Positions 9,804 to 18,299 of a stretch of DNA of 64,000 nt are shown here, in pieces. How positions within the stretch are numbered: position 1 is the first letter of the stretch; each line of letters opens with the position of its first letter. The notes beneath the pieces were generated by a model. The model searched no databases. It saw only the letters and a list, made by a program, of their open reading frames with translations, and was not told where the DNA came from. Both the position numbers and the translations under genes were made by a program. Origin of the DNA: Candidatus Hydrogenedentota bacterium (GTDB lineage: Bacteria > Hydrogenedentota > Hydrogenedentia > Hydrogenedentales > SLHB01); NCBI GenBank assembly GCA_016215105.1, contig JACRLJ010000033.1, positions 18,951 to 82,950 of the forward strand, given 5' to 3'.

Positions 9804-10442
9804 CTACCCATTGGCCACCTGCTCTTCGGCGCCGTCGCCCGTGACGGGCTCGGCTTGCGCGGGTTTGCGGCCCAGAAGTTTGCTCTCGGACAACCTGAAG
9901 CGTTCGTCAAAATCGGGCCGGAACACAGAGTTTAGGTGACTCATAGCGACGGCGAAACGCGCATCGTGGGGTAGCGGCACTGCCCATCCGCCACCGCGAG
10001 TATCCACCCCGCCCGCCTGCTGGGCTATCTCGGTGTACTCGCGGATGTGTTCCTGATGATCCTTGAAGAGCCCATTCAATTGCCCAGCCGCCGCCCGCGC
10101 AGTCTCGTAACCACCCATCAGTATCCGCGCTAGGGGCTCTGCCGCCTCATTGATACGCTGTAGTTCACCGGCCACCTCCGCCGCACAGTTCGGAAGACAT
10201 TGGCGCCGCGCCCGGGCAATCGCGTCTTGTAGGATGGGTAGCCTCGCCTTAGCCGCCGCGGTGGCGTCCTGGGCGGCCTGCATGGCCTTGAGCGCCACGG
10301 CCTCGGCTTTGGCGTCACCGTCGGCGATAGCGGTTTGCCAGGCGGCCTCTGCCGCGGCCTGCCGGGCCTCGAGTGTGGGGATCTCGGCTAGCGCGGCGGT
10401 GTAGCGGGCCTGCAGGTGTTCAACGGGTTCTAATGCTCGCAT
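9804..10442 (-). CDS. Ala-rich coiled-coil hypothetical element protein
   Basis: 212 aa; long Ala/Glu helical N-terminal half. Confidence 0.6.
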   Translation of the reverse strand: MRALEPVEHLQARYTAALAEIPTLEARQAAAEAAWQTAIADGDAKAEAVALKAMQAAQDATAAAKARLPILQDAIARARRQCLPNCAAEVAGELQRINEAAEPLARILMGGYETARAAAGQLNGLFKDHQEHIREYTEIAQQAGGVDTRGGGWAVPLPHDARFAVAMSHLNSVFRPDFDERFRLSESKLLGRKPAQAEPVTGDGAEEQVANG

Positions 10443-10732
10443 TGGTTCAATTCCTTGCTGAGACGTGATATCGTCTCGCGGTGGTTGGCGATCTCGGATT
10501 CCAATTCCTTGCGCCGGGCCCGGTTTGGTGAGCCAGAGAGTAACTCGTGTTGCAGTTCGGTCAGGGCGTCTTGGGTGTCGGCAAGCGCCAAGGCGGCGGT
10601 GGATGATTTGCTTGGTAGGCCATTATTCAAAGGTCGCGTGACCGTTGCGGCAGAGGCGCTTACGGGTGAAACGCGCCGTTTAGACGCCATTATGTAGGGT
10701 ACTGGTACCGAAAATGAGCCCCGGCGCGTCAT
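10430..10732 (-). CDS. small coiled-coil hypothetical element protein
   Basis: 100 aa; ATGA overlap with the upstream ORF. Confidence 0.5.
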   Translation of the reverse strand: MTRRGSFSVPVPYIMASKRRVSPVSASAATVTRPLNNGLPSKSSTAALALADTQDALTELQHELLSGSPNRARRKELESEIANHRETISRLSKELNQCEH

Positions 10733-10950
10733 GGGGCGGCCTCTAACGCGCGTAGCCGGCGCAACGCTTCAACCCGAGTAATACGCCCGGAACGTAGTTC
10801 CTCGAAAAGCTCATCTGGCATTCGCGCCAGCGATCTAGCGCGACAAACCTCATTCCTCGTGAGCCCCAACTCTTTTAGGGTTACAAAATGTACCATGCTG
10901 GTACATTTACTCTTTGGGCGGCCGCGCCCCGCTAGTAGAATCTTGCTCAT
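10729..10950 (-). CDS. small putative DNA-binding element protein
   Basis: LKELGLTRNEVCRARSLARMPDELFEELRS HTH-like; ATGA overlaps on both sides. Confidence 0.5.
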   Translation of the reverse strand: MSKILLAGRGRPKSKCTSMVHFVTLKELGLTRNEVCRARSLARMPDELFEELRSGRITRVEALRRLRALEAAP

Positions 10951-11174
10951 GGCGTCCCCCCGGCCAGCAGCTTTGCCCGTTTGCCTTCCATCTCGGCTAG
11001 GCGCTTACGAGTGGCCCGAATCTGGCGGCCAAGGTAAAGTATCTCTGACCAGTCTACCGCGGGCGCGACGTTAGCGACGTTAGCGACATGAGCTTTCTTA
11101 TGTGATCTAACCAAATATGTTTTGTCTTTTTCCCCGTAGCACATTAGGTGGCTCATGTCGCTAACGTCGCTCAT
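10947..11174 (-). CDS. 75-aa element protein with nonamer-encoded MSDVSDMSH / AHVANVANVA segments
   Basis: ATGA overlaps at both ends; 5' part contains a 20-bp inverted repeat. Confidence 0.5.
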   Translation of the reverse strand: MSDVSDMSHLMCYGEKDKTYLVRSHKKAHVANVANVAPAVDWSEILYLGRQIRATRKRLAEMEGKRAKLLAGGTP

Positions 11175-12950
11175 GTCACAACTTTCTTTGGGCCGTCACT
11201 GCTGACCGGCTTGATTGTCCAACCGCGCTCTGTGCGTGTGTCGCCTTTGGTGATGCCGTCTAACTTGCCGGCGTCTACATACCGTTTGATGATTTTTCCC
11301 ACCGTTCTGGTATGCAATGATGTATTGAGCGCCTCATTCACCGCCTTACAAGCCACCGCGGCTGACAGGAAACTAGCCTGTAGAAAGCCAGCACGTTGCC
11401 GTAGCGCGTCGCCAATAAGGTTTGCTTCCTCGAGATCTTCGTCGTATTCGTCTCTACGCTTCTGATTCTCGGCGACAATAGCGTCTACCCTGTCAGTGGC
11501 GCGCGCCAGTACTTCACTTACCCATGATTGCCAGCGGTCGCGCGCGGTCGTGTACGGCGCCGGTTTTCTGAGAATGGCGCACATGTCGGCGAGTATCTTG
11601 TCACGGTGTTCATTGGCGTATGCTCGCACGTCTTCAAGCCAACCTGGGCGGGGTGTTGGTTTCTTTAACCGGATAATGAATGCGCGGTCAGCCAAATCAC
11701 GCGAGAGGCTTAGTCCGTTGCCACTGATAAGAAATTGCGAAAAGTTCAGACGGGTACCTTCACCAAGAAATAACTGCCGTCCAGAGAATTCCGACGTGGT
11801 AATGAGGCTTTCGAGTAGCGCCGAACTGACTGACAACTTCACGTTGTCAATTCTAATGCACCGCTTTACTCTTGCCGCAGGTGAAAGTAGCCGAGTCACC
11901 AAGTGATCGTCTTTCCCCTTGTCCGGCTCAACCTCAAATAGTCCGCCTGTGAGCGCTCCGATACCTGAAAGTAGTTCGCTCTTGCCGTAGCCTCGGTCTG
12001 GCGCCGTCGAAATGATTGCCGGTCGCGCTCCGGGGAGGCCACCCCAAATAGTCCCGAGAAACGCGGCGCGAGTTAGTGCGCGGTCGTGTTCGGTTTCCCA
12101 GTTATCAAAAAAGGATAGGTACTTTTCAAAATGCGTGCCATTCGGCTCATACCCGACGGGGGGGCGCCAAAGGTAATAGACACCGGAGATCTCTGGTACG
12201 TGCGGAAATTGTTCGACAGACAGATAATTTGTCGCCGTTGCCCTCAGTGACGCGAAAAGTTCACCCTTTGTACACAGCGCCGTGAGAAATGAGTCGCTAC
12301 CCTCCGCCCATTGCATCTCCGCTTGTTCCTGAATATAGGCAAAAAGATCGTCTCTTTTTTCCATGAAACGCACCACACCGTCAACGTCGGCGAACAGCAT
12401 ACCCCCTGTGCGCTTCGGTGGCCTTGGTAAAGACGATATCGTTTTGAGAATTCTAAGTAGCGGGATAGCTTTTTTCCCGCGTTTCTTCTTTTCCTCCTCT
12501 TGAAATTCCTTGAAATTTGCCACTACAGAACACGGGGTGTTAGCTGCTATGGTTCCTTGAGGCGCCGCCGCGTAGCCAGCGCTTGTATCTGGAATGTTTC
12601 GCGGATTCGATTTGCCAGCGTTCAAGCCACTGTGGACCGTTTTCTGCGCTTCCACTTCGGATAGTCCCGACACCATAGCCGCATCTATCAATTGAGATTC
12701 GATTTCACTTTCATCAAGACCAAGGTGAATCAGAGTTCCGAGACTATACGCGGCTGTGTTTAGCGTGTGGTTGCGTACGCCTTCCGACGTTGTGGCGACT
12801 TTCTCAAGTTCCCCTTCGACAGCGGCCCGTAGATAGGCTGTCCGCGCACCATTGCCGCATGAGTGGTGTGTGCCGTTCTGACGCTTTGGCACCGCTGGCT
12901 TTTGGGCGGGTATGAAATCGATGGGGGTTTCGATCAATACCTCAGTCATG
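11171..12950 (-). CDS. phage/plasmid-type replication ATPase/helicase
   Basis: Walker A-like APDRGYGKSELL, primase-C-terminal-like N-terminal region; start MTEVLIETP overlaps the prim-pol stop. Confidence 0.7.
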
Positions 12951-13500
12951 GTGTCACCTCGGGGAGTTGTACCCAATAGCGGAGTCCAGGCTTGAGGACG
13001 TGCGCGCCAGACCAGGACCAGGGAAGTACGAAGTACCCCTTGCCCGGAAGGCGGTAGTCCACTTTGATGCCGCTGACGGTGGTAGACCTGGTGGTCTGAC
13101 TGTCGATCTTGCCATTGTCTCGGAATATGAATTGACCGCCGCGGGGGGTCTTGATGATGCCGCAACGTTGCCCTCGATACTTCGCGATCAATGTGTCCGC
13201 CGTCGCGCGATCATCCACATCAACAAGCGCGTACCCCACTGGAACACGAGCGCCGATCCAGCCGCCGCATTCCGCCCATGCCTTCGCTTGCTCTGGCGTG
13301 ATCGTTTTCGACTTCCACCGAAAGCCCCGCTTGGGTTCTTTGGCGAGGCTGTAGCGCTTGTCCGGGGCGGTCTCGACGTTCTGGTCAGAGTAGCCCACAA
13401 GAGGTAGCAAACCGTCGGCGAAGATGCCAACGTAGACGATATCTCCGCAGTCGGACTGACTGCCGGTGGCGTCCGTTGTGATGGATCGCGCGGTGGTCAT
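12946..13500 (-). CDS. bifunctional DNA primase/polymerase (prim-pol) domain protein
   Basis: GARVPVGYALVDVDDRATADTLIAKY...IIKTPRGGQFIFRDNG...GIKVDYRLPGKGYFVLPWS. Confidence 0.8.
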   Translation of the reverse strand: MTTARSITTDATGSQSDCGDIVYVGIFADGLLPLVGYSDQNVETAPDKRYSLAKEPKRGFRWKSKTITPEQAKAWAECGGWIGARVPVGYALVDVDDRATADTLIAKYRGQRCGIIKTPRGGQFIFRDNGKIDSQTTRSTTVSGIKVDYRLPGKGYFVLPWSWSGAHVLKPGLRYWVQLPEVTP

Positions 13501-13892
13501 CTCGCCCCCCTCTCTTGCCGACGCGCCAAGCGTATTGCGGCCCGTTGGCCCATCGTCAGCGCGCGGGGTTTGCGTCGGTGTGCTCGCTTCGCCCATTCGA
13601 GCCGGTCGCGCGTAGCCCGGACTGAATGCTCTCGGGACTCGACGATTCGCATTCCGGCCCAGTCTAAGTGTTTTCGGTACCCAAGATACCGCTGATGTAG
13701 GCGGGTCAACTCGGCGTCACACCTTTTCACCGTCGAGAGCGGATGCTTTGGGTGTCCAATCCAGAAATTGTACTGCCACACGAGAAAGTCCGCGAGTGCT
13801 TTTCCGAGAGTTCCGGGGCTCGAAATCGGCCTATTTTGGGTACATACCCGCGCCGTTTTCTGGCGTTCCGTTGTAAGTTCTTTCGCCATCAT
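13497..13892 (-). CDS. hypothetical element protein, basic C-terminus
   Basis: 131 aa; ATGA overlap with the prim-pol gene. Confidence 0.5.
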   Translation of the reverse strand: MMAKELTTERQKTARVCTQNRPISSPGTLGKALADFLVWQYNFWIGHPKHPLSTVKRCDAELTRLHQRYLGYRKHLDWAGMRIVESREHSVRATRDRLEWAKRAHRRKPRALTMGQRAAIRLARRQERGAR

Positions 13893-13911
13893 GGTCTTGA
13901 ACCCCTGACGG

Positions 13912-14223
13912 CTAGCGCCGTGAGCCAGCAGTCGCGCAACGGGCTTTCGCCGACGCTACAGCCGCCGCCCGCTGGGCAGGGGTCCGCCTGGGTGTGGGTT
14001 TGACTGTGGGCGTGGGGTCGGTGTCGGCCTTGGCCAACTCCTCGCCGAAGCGCCGCAGGGATTCTTGGGATACGAGGATGCGCCCGCCAATTCGCGCGTA
14101 CTCGAGTTTGACGCCTTTCAAGCCCTTTCGAGCCCAGCGCCACAAGGTAGGTATGCTCGGGCGGTGCGGAAGGGTGGCCGCGGCCTCGGACAACGTGAGT
14201 AGTTGTTCTGCTGTCGATATCAC
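13912..14223 (-). CDS. DUF1580/MerR-like HTH protein, putative excisionase/regulator
   Basis: GTG start with AGAGGAGAT upstream; LLTLSEAAATLPHRPSIPTLWRWARKGLKGVKLEYARIGGRILVSQESLRRF. Confidence 0.72.
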   Translation of the reverse strand: MISTAEQLLTLSEAAATLPHRPSIPTLWRWARKGLKGVKLEYARIGGRILVSQESLRRFGEELAKADTDPTPTVKPTPRRTPAQRAAAVASAKARCATAGSRR

Positions 14224-14264
14224 GTGACGATCTCCTCTGGTTCGAAGCGGTTTCAAAACAAAAA

Positions 14265-14340
14265 AGGGCCGCAGCACCAGACCTCGAAATAGAAGTTCGC
14301 TTTGCGCGCCCTTCGTCTCGGGATCTGGTGTTGCGGCCCT
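14265..14340 (-). terminator. long-stem intrinsic terminator/attenuator in the leader of the DUF1580 gene
   Basis: About 17-bp stem AGGGCCGCAACACCAGA/TCTGGTGCTGCGGCCCT (one G-U) with 42-nt loop, then TTTTTTGTTTT on the minus strand. Confidence 0.75.
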
Positions 14341-14405
14341 ATCGGTGCCCTAGTGGTTGCCGATTCGCACGGCCTAGTTCACTCTATGGGTCAGATTCAA
14401 CTGAT

Positions 14406-14440
14406 GTAGTGACTCTACACTACTGAGAACTGAATGTCAA
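14406..14440 (-). promoter_or_regulatory. sigma70-type promoter with palindromic operator over the -10
   Basis: Minus strand TTGACA-17 bp-TAGAGT; GTAGTG-actcta-CACTAC palindrome (14406-14423) exactly brackets the -10 hexamer (14412-14417). Confidence 0.7.
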
Positions 14441-14506
14441 TAAGAATTTAACGCAGTGGTTTTCTACGGTTTCGCCGCCTTACACCACTGGGCCGCGCGA
14501 ATGGAA

Positions 14507-14539
14507 CGCCCCGAGTCCGCGGGGTTGCGGCTCGGGGCG
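14507..14539. repeat. GC-rich hairpin in the element's noncoding region
   Basis: CGCCCCGAG-T-CCGC-GGGGTT-GCGG-CTCGGGGCG, one bulge. Confidence 0.6.
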
Positions 14540-14748
14540 CTTTGGGTACGACGGAATTTTTCCCTGCGGGTTACCGGCGCGCGCACGGTCTGACCCGGCC
14601 TTGCTTTCGTGTGGGACGCCTCGCCCCGGTCAGGACGGCTGCTACTGCTTGGATGCGAGTGTACCCGGTGGCGCCGCGAACATCAGCGCCTCGTACACGA
14701 GATCGGCAAGGCTCATGCTGGCGTAGTCGTGCTCTGGGGTGTGCGTCT

Positions 14749-15207
14749 TCATGAGGCACCGCCGATTCGCGCTTGACGGCGCGCCACCGCTTGCGCCCGG
14801 ATTCGCTTCTCTTCCTGTGATTCCTTGCTCAACTTATCGAGACGGCGCCGCTCCCCGAGCTTCTTGGCATGGGTCATATTCTTCGGTTTTAGGCGGTCCG
14901 TATACGGCCAGCGGTCCAGGCCGAGCGAGCGAAGCTGTCCCTTTCGGGTACACCCCGCGAATAGCGACTTGAATGATTCGTCAAGTTCTTTTGGACTGCA
15001 ACCGAACGGGGTGTATTCAAGGTTCGTGAGGAAATGCGATATCCGTTCCAACACCATGTCGCGGACTTCCTCGCAGGGATCTGAGGTGATGCTTTTCTCG
15101 GCAAGTATCTGTTTGAAGAAGTCCCAAACATCAAGCGGGATATCGAATGAGACTCGGACGGTTGCGGGTGTCTTCGTGGCGGGTGTGGTACTCTGTTTCT
15201 TAGCCAT
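14749..15207 (-). CDS. hypothetical element protein, RHH-like N-terminus
   Basis: 152 aa; TVRVSFDIPLDVWDFFKQILAEKSI; highly charged C-terminus. Confidence 0.55.
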   Translation of the reverse strand: MAKKQSTTPATKTPATVRVSFDIPLDVWDFFKQILAEKSITSDPCEEVRDMVLERISHFLTNLEYTPFGCSPKELDESFKSLFAGCTRKGQLRSLGLDRWPYTDRLKPKNMTHAKKLGERRRLDKLSKESQEEKRIRAQAVARRQARIGGAS

Positions 15208-15276
15208 GGTGAAAAGCTCCTTTTTCGTCGTGGTTAGGCCGCCCGGGCGCTCATACGCCCGCGGTGGCCGCTTTGT

Positions 15277-16548
15277 TTATCCCAGTTTCGAGAATACGTC
15301 CAGCGCGCGCCGGGCGTCCACCTCTGCATAGATCTCCGTCGTGGATGCAGAACTGTGGCCAAGCGCCACCTGTGCGCCCTCAAGTCCAAATTCTTGGCGA
15401 ATGCGGGTTGCGGCGGTGTGGCGTAATTGGTTTGGCGACCACGATGGAACGCCTACCTTCCCATCCGATTCTTTCCGCGCCTTCGTGTCGGCCCGTTCGC
15501 ATCCGCGCCGGACAGCCTGCGCATACGCCAAGACGCTGTAGCAGTCGCCGACTACCCGTGTTGACTTCTTGGCGTTCGGCATTTGGTCGGGGCGCCGGTG
15601 GCTTAATGCGGCCGCGTGACGCTCGGCTTCCGCATGACGGGGCGAGAACAGGAACGCGCCGACGGGCCGCTCCAGCAGCCACGGCTTGAGTATCTCTTGT
15701 GCCTTTGGCCCAAAGTACAGGGTACGCGCGCGACCGCGGTAGGCCGTCTTGTGTTGCGCCAGTTCGGCGGTCCACACGGCGCCTGTGCGGTTGATCATGT
15801 TGGCCTTGAGCACAACGACTTCGCCGGGTCTGGCGCCGCTGTATCGCTGCAATTGCACCATGGCCCAAACTTGCCGCGAGACATACGGCTGGATAGCGTC
15901 AACGTGGGCGTCCAGGACGGGCCTCACGGGCTCGGGTTCCTTTGCGAGACTCCTACCCCTCTTCAACCCGCCCAGCATCCCCAACGCCACCGCCGCCGCC
16001 GCGGGAATCAACTCTTTCGCGGCAGCCCAGCGCCAAGCCAGCTTGACTACGCCCGTCATGGCATTGATTGAGGTACGGGCCAACTTCTTGGCGATCCAAC
16101 GCTCCCGTACTGCGTCCAACTTCGTCGGCCCAAACTGCCCCGCGTCGATATCGGCGTAGATCTCGAGCACGCCATTCAGAGCGCTCTGGACGCGCGCGAT
16201 TTGCCCCGAGGGTGATCCGTCCGCTTTGACGTAGTACGCTTTGGCGTAGTCCAGAAACATGGCGCACACCTCGGCTACGCTGATATCGGGTTGCGCTGTT
16301 TCAGGTGACGTATCGGGCGCGTCGGGGTCTTTGAATGGGTACACATACCCGCCGCGGCGCCATTTGGAGAGCATGTCGCCGTACTTCTTCTCACAGTCCG
16401 GGTCATCCCGTCTGCAAAGGTAGACTTGATGTCCACTGAGCCGGACGAAGGCGCGGCCCGATGCGGCATGGGTACAGAGCTTTGGTGTCTTCTCTTTCCG
16501 CTCGGGCGTTTTGTCGGGATCTGTTTTTGGTACGTTTTTGGGTAGCAT
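15277..16548 (-). CDS. int: tyrosine recombinase/integrase
   Basis: YSGARPGEVVVLK, NQLRHTAATRI, ALGHSSASTTEIYAEVD catalytic motifs; next to the att/tRNA. Confidence 0.9.
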   Translation of the reverse strand: MLPKNVPKTDPDKTPERKEKTPKLCTHAASGRAFVRLSGHQVYLCRRDDPDCEKKYGDMLSKWRRGGYVYPFKDPDAPDTSPETAQPDISVAEVCAMFLDYAKAYYVKADGSPSGQIARVQSALNGVLEIYADIDAGQFGPTKLDAVRERWIAKKLARTSINAMTGVVKLAWRWAAAKELIPAAAAVALGMLGGLKRGRSLAKEPEPVRPVLDAHVDAIQPYVSRQVWAMVQLQRYSGARPGEVVVLKANMINRTGAVWTAELAQHKTAYRGRARTLYFGPKAQEILKPWLLERPVGAFLFSPRHAEAERHAAALSHRRPDQMPNAKKSTRVVGDCYSVLAYAQAVRRGCERADTKARKESDGKVGVPSWSPNQLRHTAATRIRQEFGLEGAQVALGHSSASTTEIYAEVDARRALDVFSKLG

Positions 16549-16660
16549 GTGCGAACCTCCAAGGGTGCGATTGGTACGAATACCAACCATTTCCGTGAGT
16601 TCGTCCGCACTGCCACGCTGGCAGGTATCAAGCTAAGTGCTTGATTCGGCAGGATTTAAT

Positions 16661-16710
16661 TAATGGCGCGCTCGAAAGGATTTGAACCTTCGACACCTGG
16701 CTCCGGAGGC
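16661..16710. repeat. att direct repeat, integrase-proximal copy, embedded in tRNA-Arg
   Basis: 50 bp identical to 4646-4695. Confidence 0.93.
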
Positions 16711-16739
16711 CAGTGCTCTATCCACTGAGCTACGAGCGC
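16664..16739 (-). tRNA. tRNA-Arg(CCG)
   Basis: GCGCTCG...CGAGCGC acceptor, anticodon arm CTGGC-CTCCGGA-GCCAG, T arm GGTTCAAATCC, encoded CCA. Confidence 0.95.
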
Positions 16740-16868
16740 ACTGCGCAACGGGTTACCCCTTTGCAGAGCGTAGTCTATCACAGGGTCCTGGAGATTGTCC
16801 ACCTGGATCACGCGCACAAAGAAGCGCGTGCGCTGCCTGCCGCGTTCTGGGAGCGATGGCCCACGCCG

Positions 16869-17660
16869 TCACAGTCGCGATACGCCAAACCCGCCGCCGA
16901 CCTCGATGACCGCGCCGGTCGCATAGTCGAAATAGCCTTCGGCGAGCGCCACGACGGCCTTGCCTACGTCTTCTTGTGTACCCCATCTCTGTTGTAGCAG
17001 TATACCGTCTGCGATCAGTTTGTCGTATTTCGCCTGTACCCCCGCAGTCATGTCGGTGGAGATAATTCCGGGCCGGATTTCGTACACGTTGATACCGTGC
17101 TCGGCGAGGCGCACCGCGAAGTTTTGCGCAGTCATACTCAAGCCGGCCTTGCTGACGCAGTACTCGGCGCGGTTGGGGCTGGCCGTGTTTGCGGAGATGC
17201 TGGTGACAAACACCAGTTTTGGCGGGTAGGCTGTTCTGCCGGCCTGTAATTGCTTCACCATTTGATTTGCGATGGATTGCGCAAGGAAGAACGGTCCGCG
17301 CAAATTGATCTGGATCAAGCGGTCAAAGCTCTCTTCGGTCGTTTCCAATATGTCGAGCCGTTGTAGCGGGGCGACCCCGGCGTTGCTCACGAAGAGGTCG
17401 ATTCCTCCGAGAGTATCGACAGCCGCCTCGATCAACCGAGCGTGGCCGGCGCAATTGGCGACATCGCTTACTATCGGTAGAAAGCGCTGCCCCAACGCCT
17501 CGACTCGAGCCTTGACCTCGTACAGCCCTGTCTCGGTGTTGCTAGGATCGGCCTTCGTCGCCGTTGCCACGATGTCGTATCCGTGTTCCGCCAGCGAAAG
17601 CGCGATACCGCGCCCAATTCCACGGCTGGCGCCGGTGATGAGCGCTACCGCTTTGGCCAT
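16869..17660 (-). CDS. SDR-family 3-ketoacyl-ACP reductase-like oxidoreductase
   Basis: MAKAVALITGASRGIGRGIALSLAEHG; YCVSKAGLSMTAQNFA; the ORF extension upstream of M is repeat-derived. Confidence 0.87.
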   Translation of the reverse strand: MAKAVALITGASRGIGRGIALSLAEHGYDIVATATKADPSNTETGLYEVKARVEALGQRFLPIVSDVANCAGHARLIEAAVDTLGGIDLFVSNAGVAPLQRLDILETTEESFDRLIQINLRGPFFLAQSIANQMVKQLQAGRTAYPPKLVFVTSISANTASPNRAEYCVSKAGLSMTAQNFAVRLAEHGINVYEIRPGIISTDMTAGVQAKYDKLIADGILLQQRWGTQEDVGKAVVALAEGYFDYATGAVIEVGGGFGVSRL

Positions 17661-17677
17661 GTTGGGTTGGTTCCTTT

Positions 17678-17733
17678 CAGGGTCTGGGGTACAGGGTACA
17701 GGGTCTGGGGTACAGGGTACAGGGTACAGGGTG
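17678..17733. repeat. heptamer tandem array (8 x 7 bp)
   Basis: CAGGGTC TGGGGTA CAGGGTA CAGGGTC TGGGGTA CAGGGTA CAGGGTA CAGGGTG. Confidence 0.93.
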
Positions 17734-17859
17734 CGAAATGCACGGGTCATGTTGTACGGTAGGGTAAGTTCCACGTGGGCGATTATTGGTCGTGATGCGA
17801 GGGTGTCTTCTTGCGAAGGCCCAAATCACTTACGAAGCAGTGACCTTCGAGGGAAGAGC

Positions 17860-18249
17860 ATGGGACTAAAGAATTACCGGGAATTGGATGCCTGGCAGAA
17901 GGCTATGGATTTGGTAGAATCCGTTTACCGCCTCACAGCTGTGTTCCCTCCGCACGAGAGATATGGACTCGCTGGCCAAGCACAACGGGCTGCTGTTTCC
18001 ATACCCGCAAATATCGCTGAGGGATACGGTCGAATACACCGAGGCGACTACTTGCATCACCTTTCTATCTCCAGCGGTTCGTTGGCCGAATTGGAGACTC
18101 ACCTGACCATTGCTGTTCGCTTGAATTACGTTCCGCGGGAAGACGCAGTCGAAACCTGGGGCCACGTCCGAGAGACCGGCAAACTCCTTACGAAACTGAT
18201 GCAATCGCTAGACGCGAAACAAAAGCCGTCTCGACCGAAGAAGACCTGA
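17860..18249 (+). CDS. four-helix bundle protein (S23/IVP family)
   Basis: MGLKNYRELDAWQKAMDLVESVYRLTAVFPPHERYGLAGQAQRAAVSIPANIAEGYGR is the diagnostic family signature. Confidence 0.92.
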   Translation: MGLKNYRELDAWQKAMDLVESVYRLTAVFPPHERYGLAGQAQRAAVSIPANIAEGYGRIHRGDYLHHLSISSGSLAELETHLTIAVRLNYVPREDAVETWGHVRETGKLLTKLMQSLDAKQKPSRPKKT

Positions 18250-18276
18250 ACCCCAGACCCTGAACCCTGAACCCGG
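18245..18276. repeat. heptamer array, inverted relative to 17678-17733
   Basis: CCTGAAC CCCAGAC CCTGAAC CCTGAAC CCGG; reverse complement GGGTTCA/GGGTCTG units. Confidence 0.88.
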
Positions 18277-18299
18277 CGCTTGACACCGCGACACGGTAG

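Larger units (their letters stand above)
4646..16710. mobile_element. integrative element/prophage-like element inserted in tRNA-Arg(CCG), 12.0 kb
   Basis: Exact 50-bp direct repeats at both ends; integrase beside the intact tRNA; internal genes nearly all on the minus strand with phage/element functions. Confidence 0.92.

Noticed and set aside
17661-17774. N-terminal extension of the SDR ORF (YPVPCTPDPVPCTPDP)
   Set aside because: Translation of the heptamer array; canonical SDR start is MAKAVALITG at 17660
17678-18276. CRISPR array or DGR locus
   Set aside because: Units are 7 bp without spacers; no Cas, reverse transcriptase or TR/VR pair nearby
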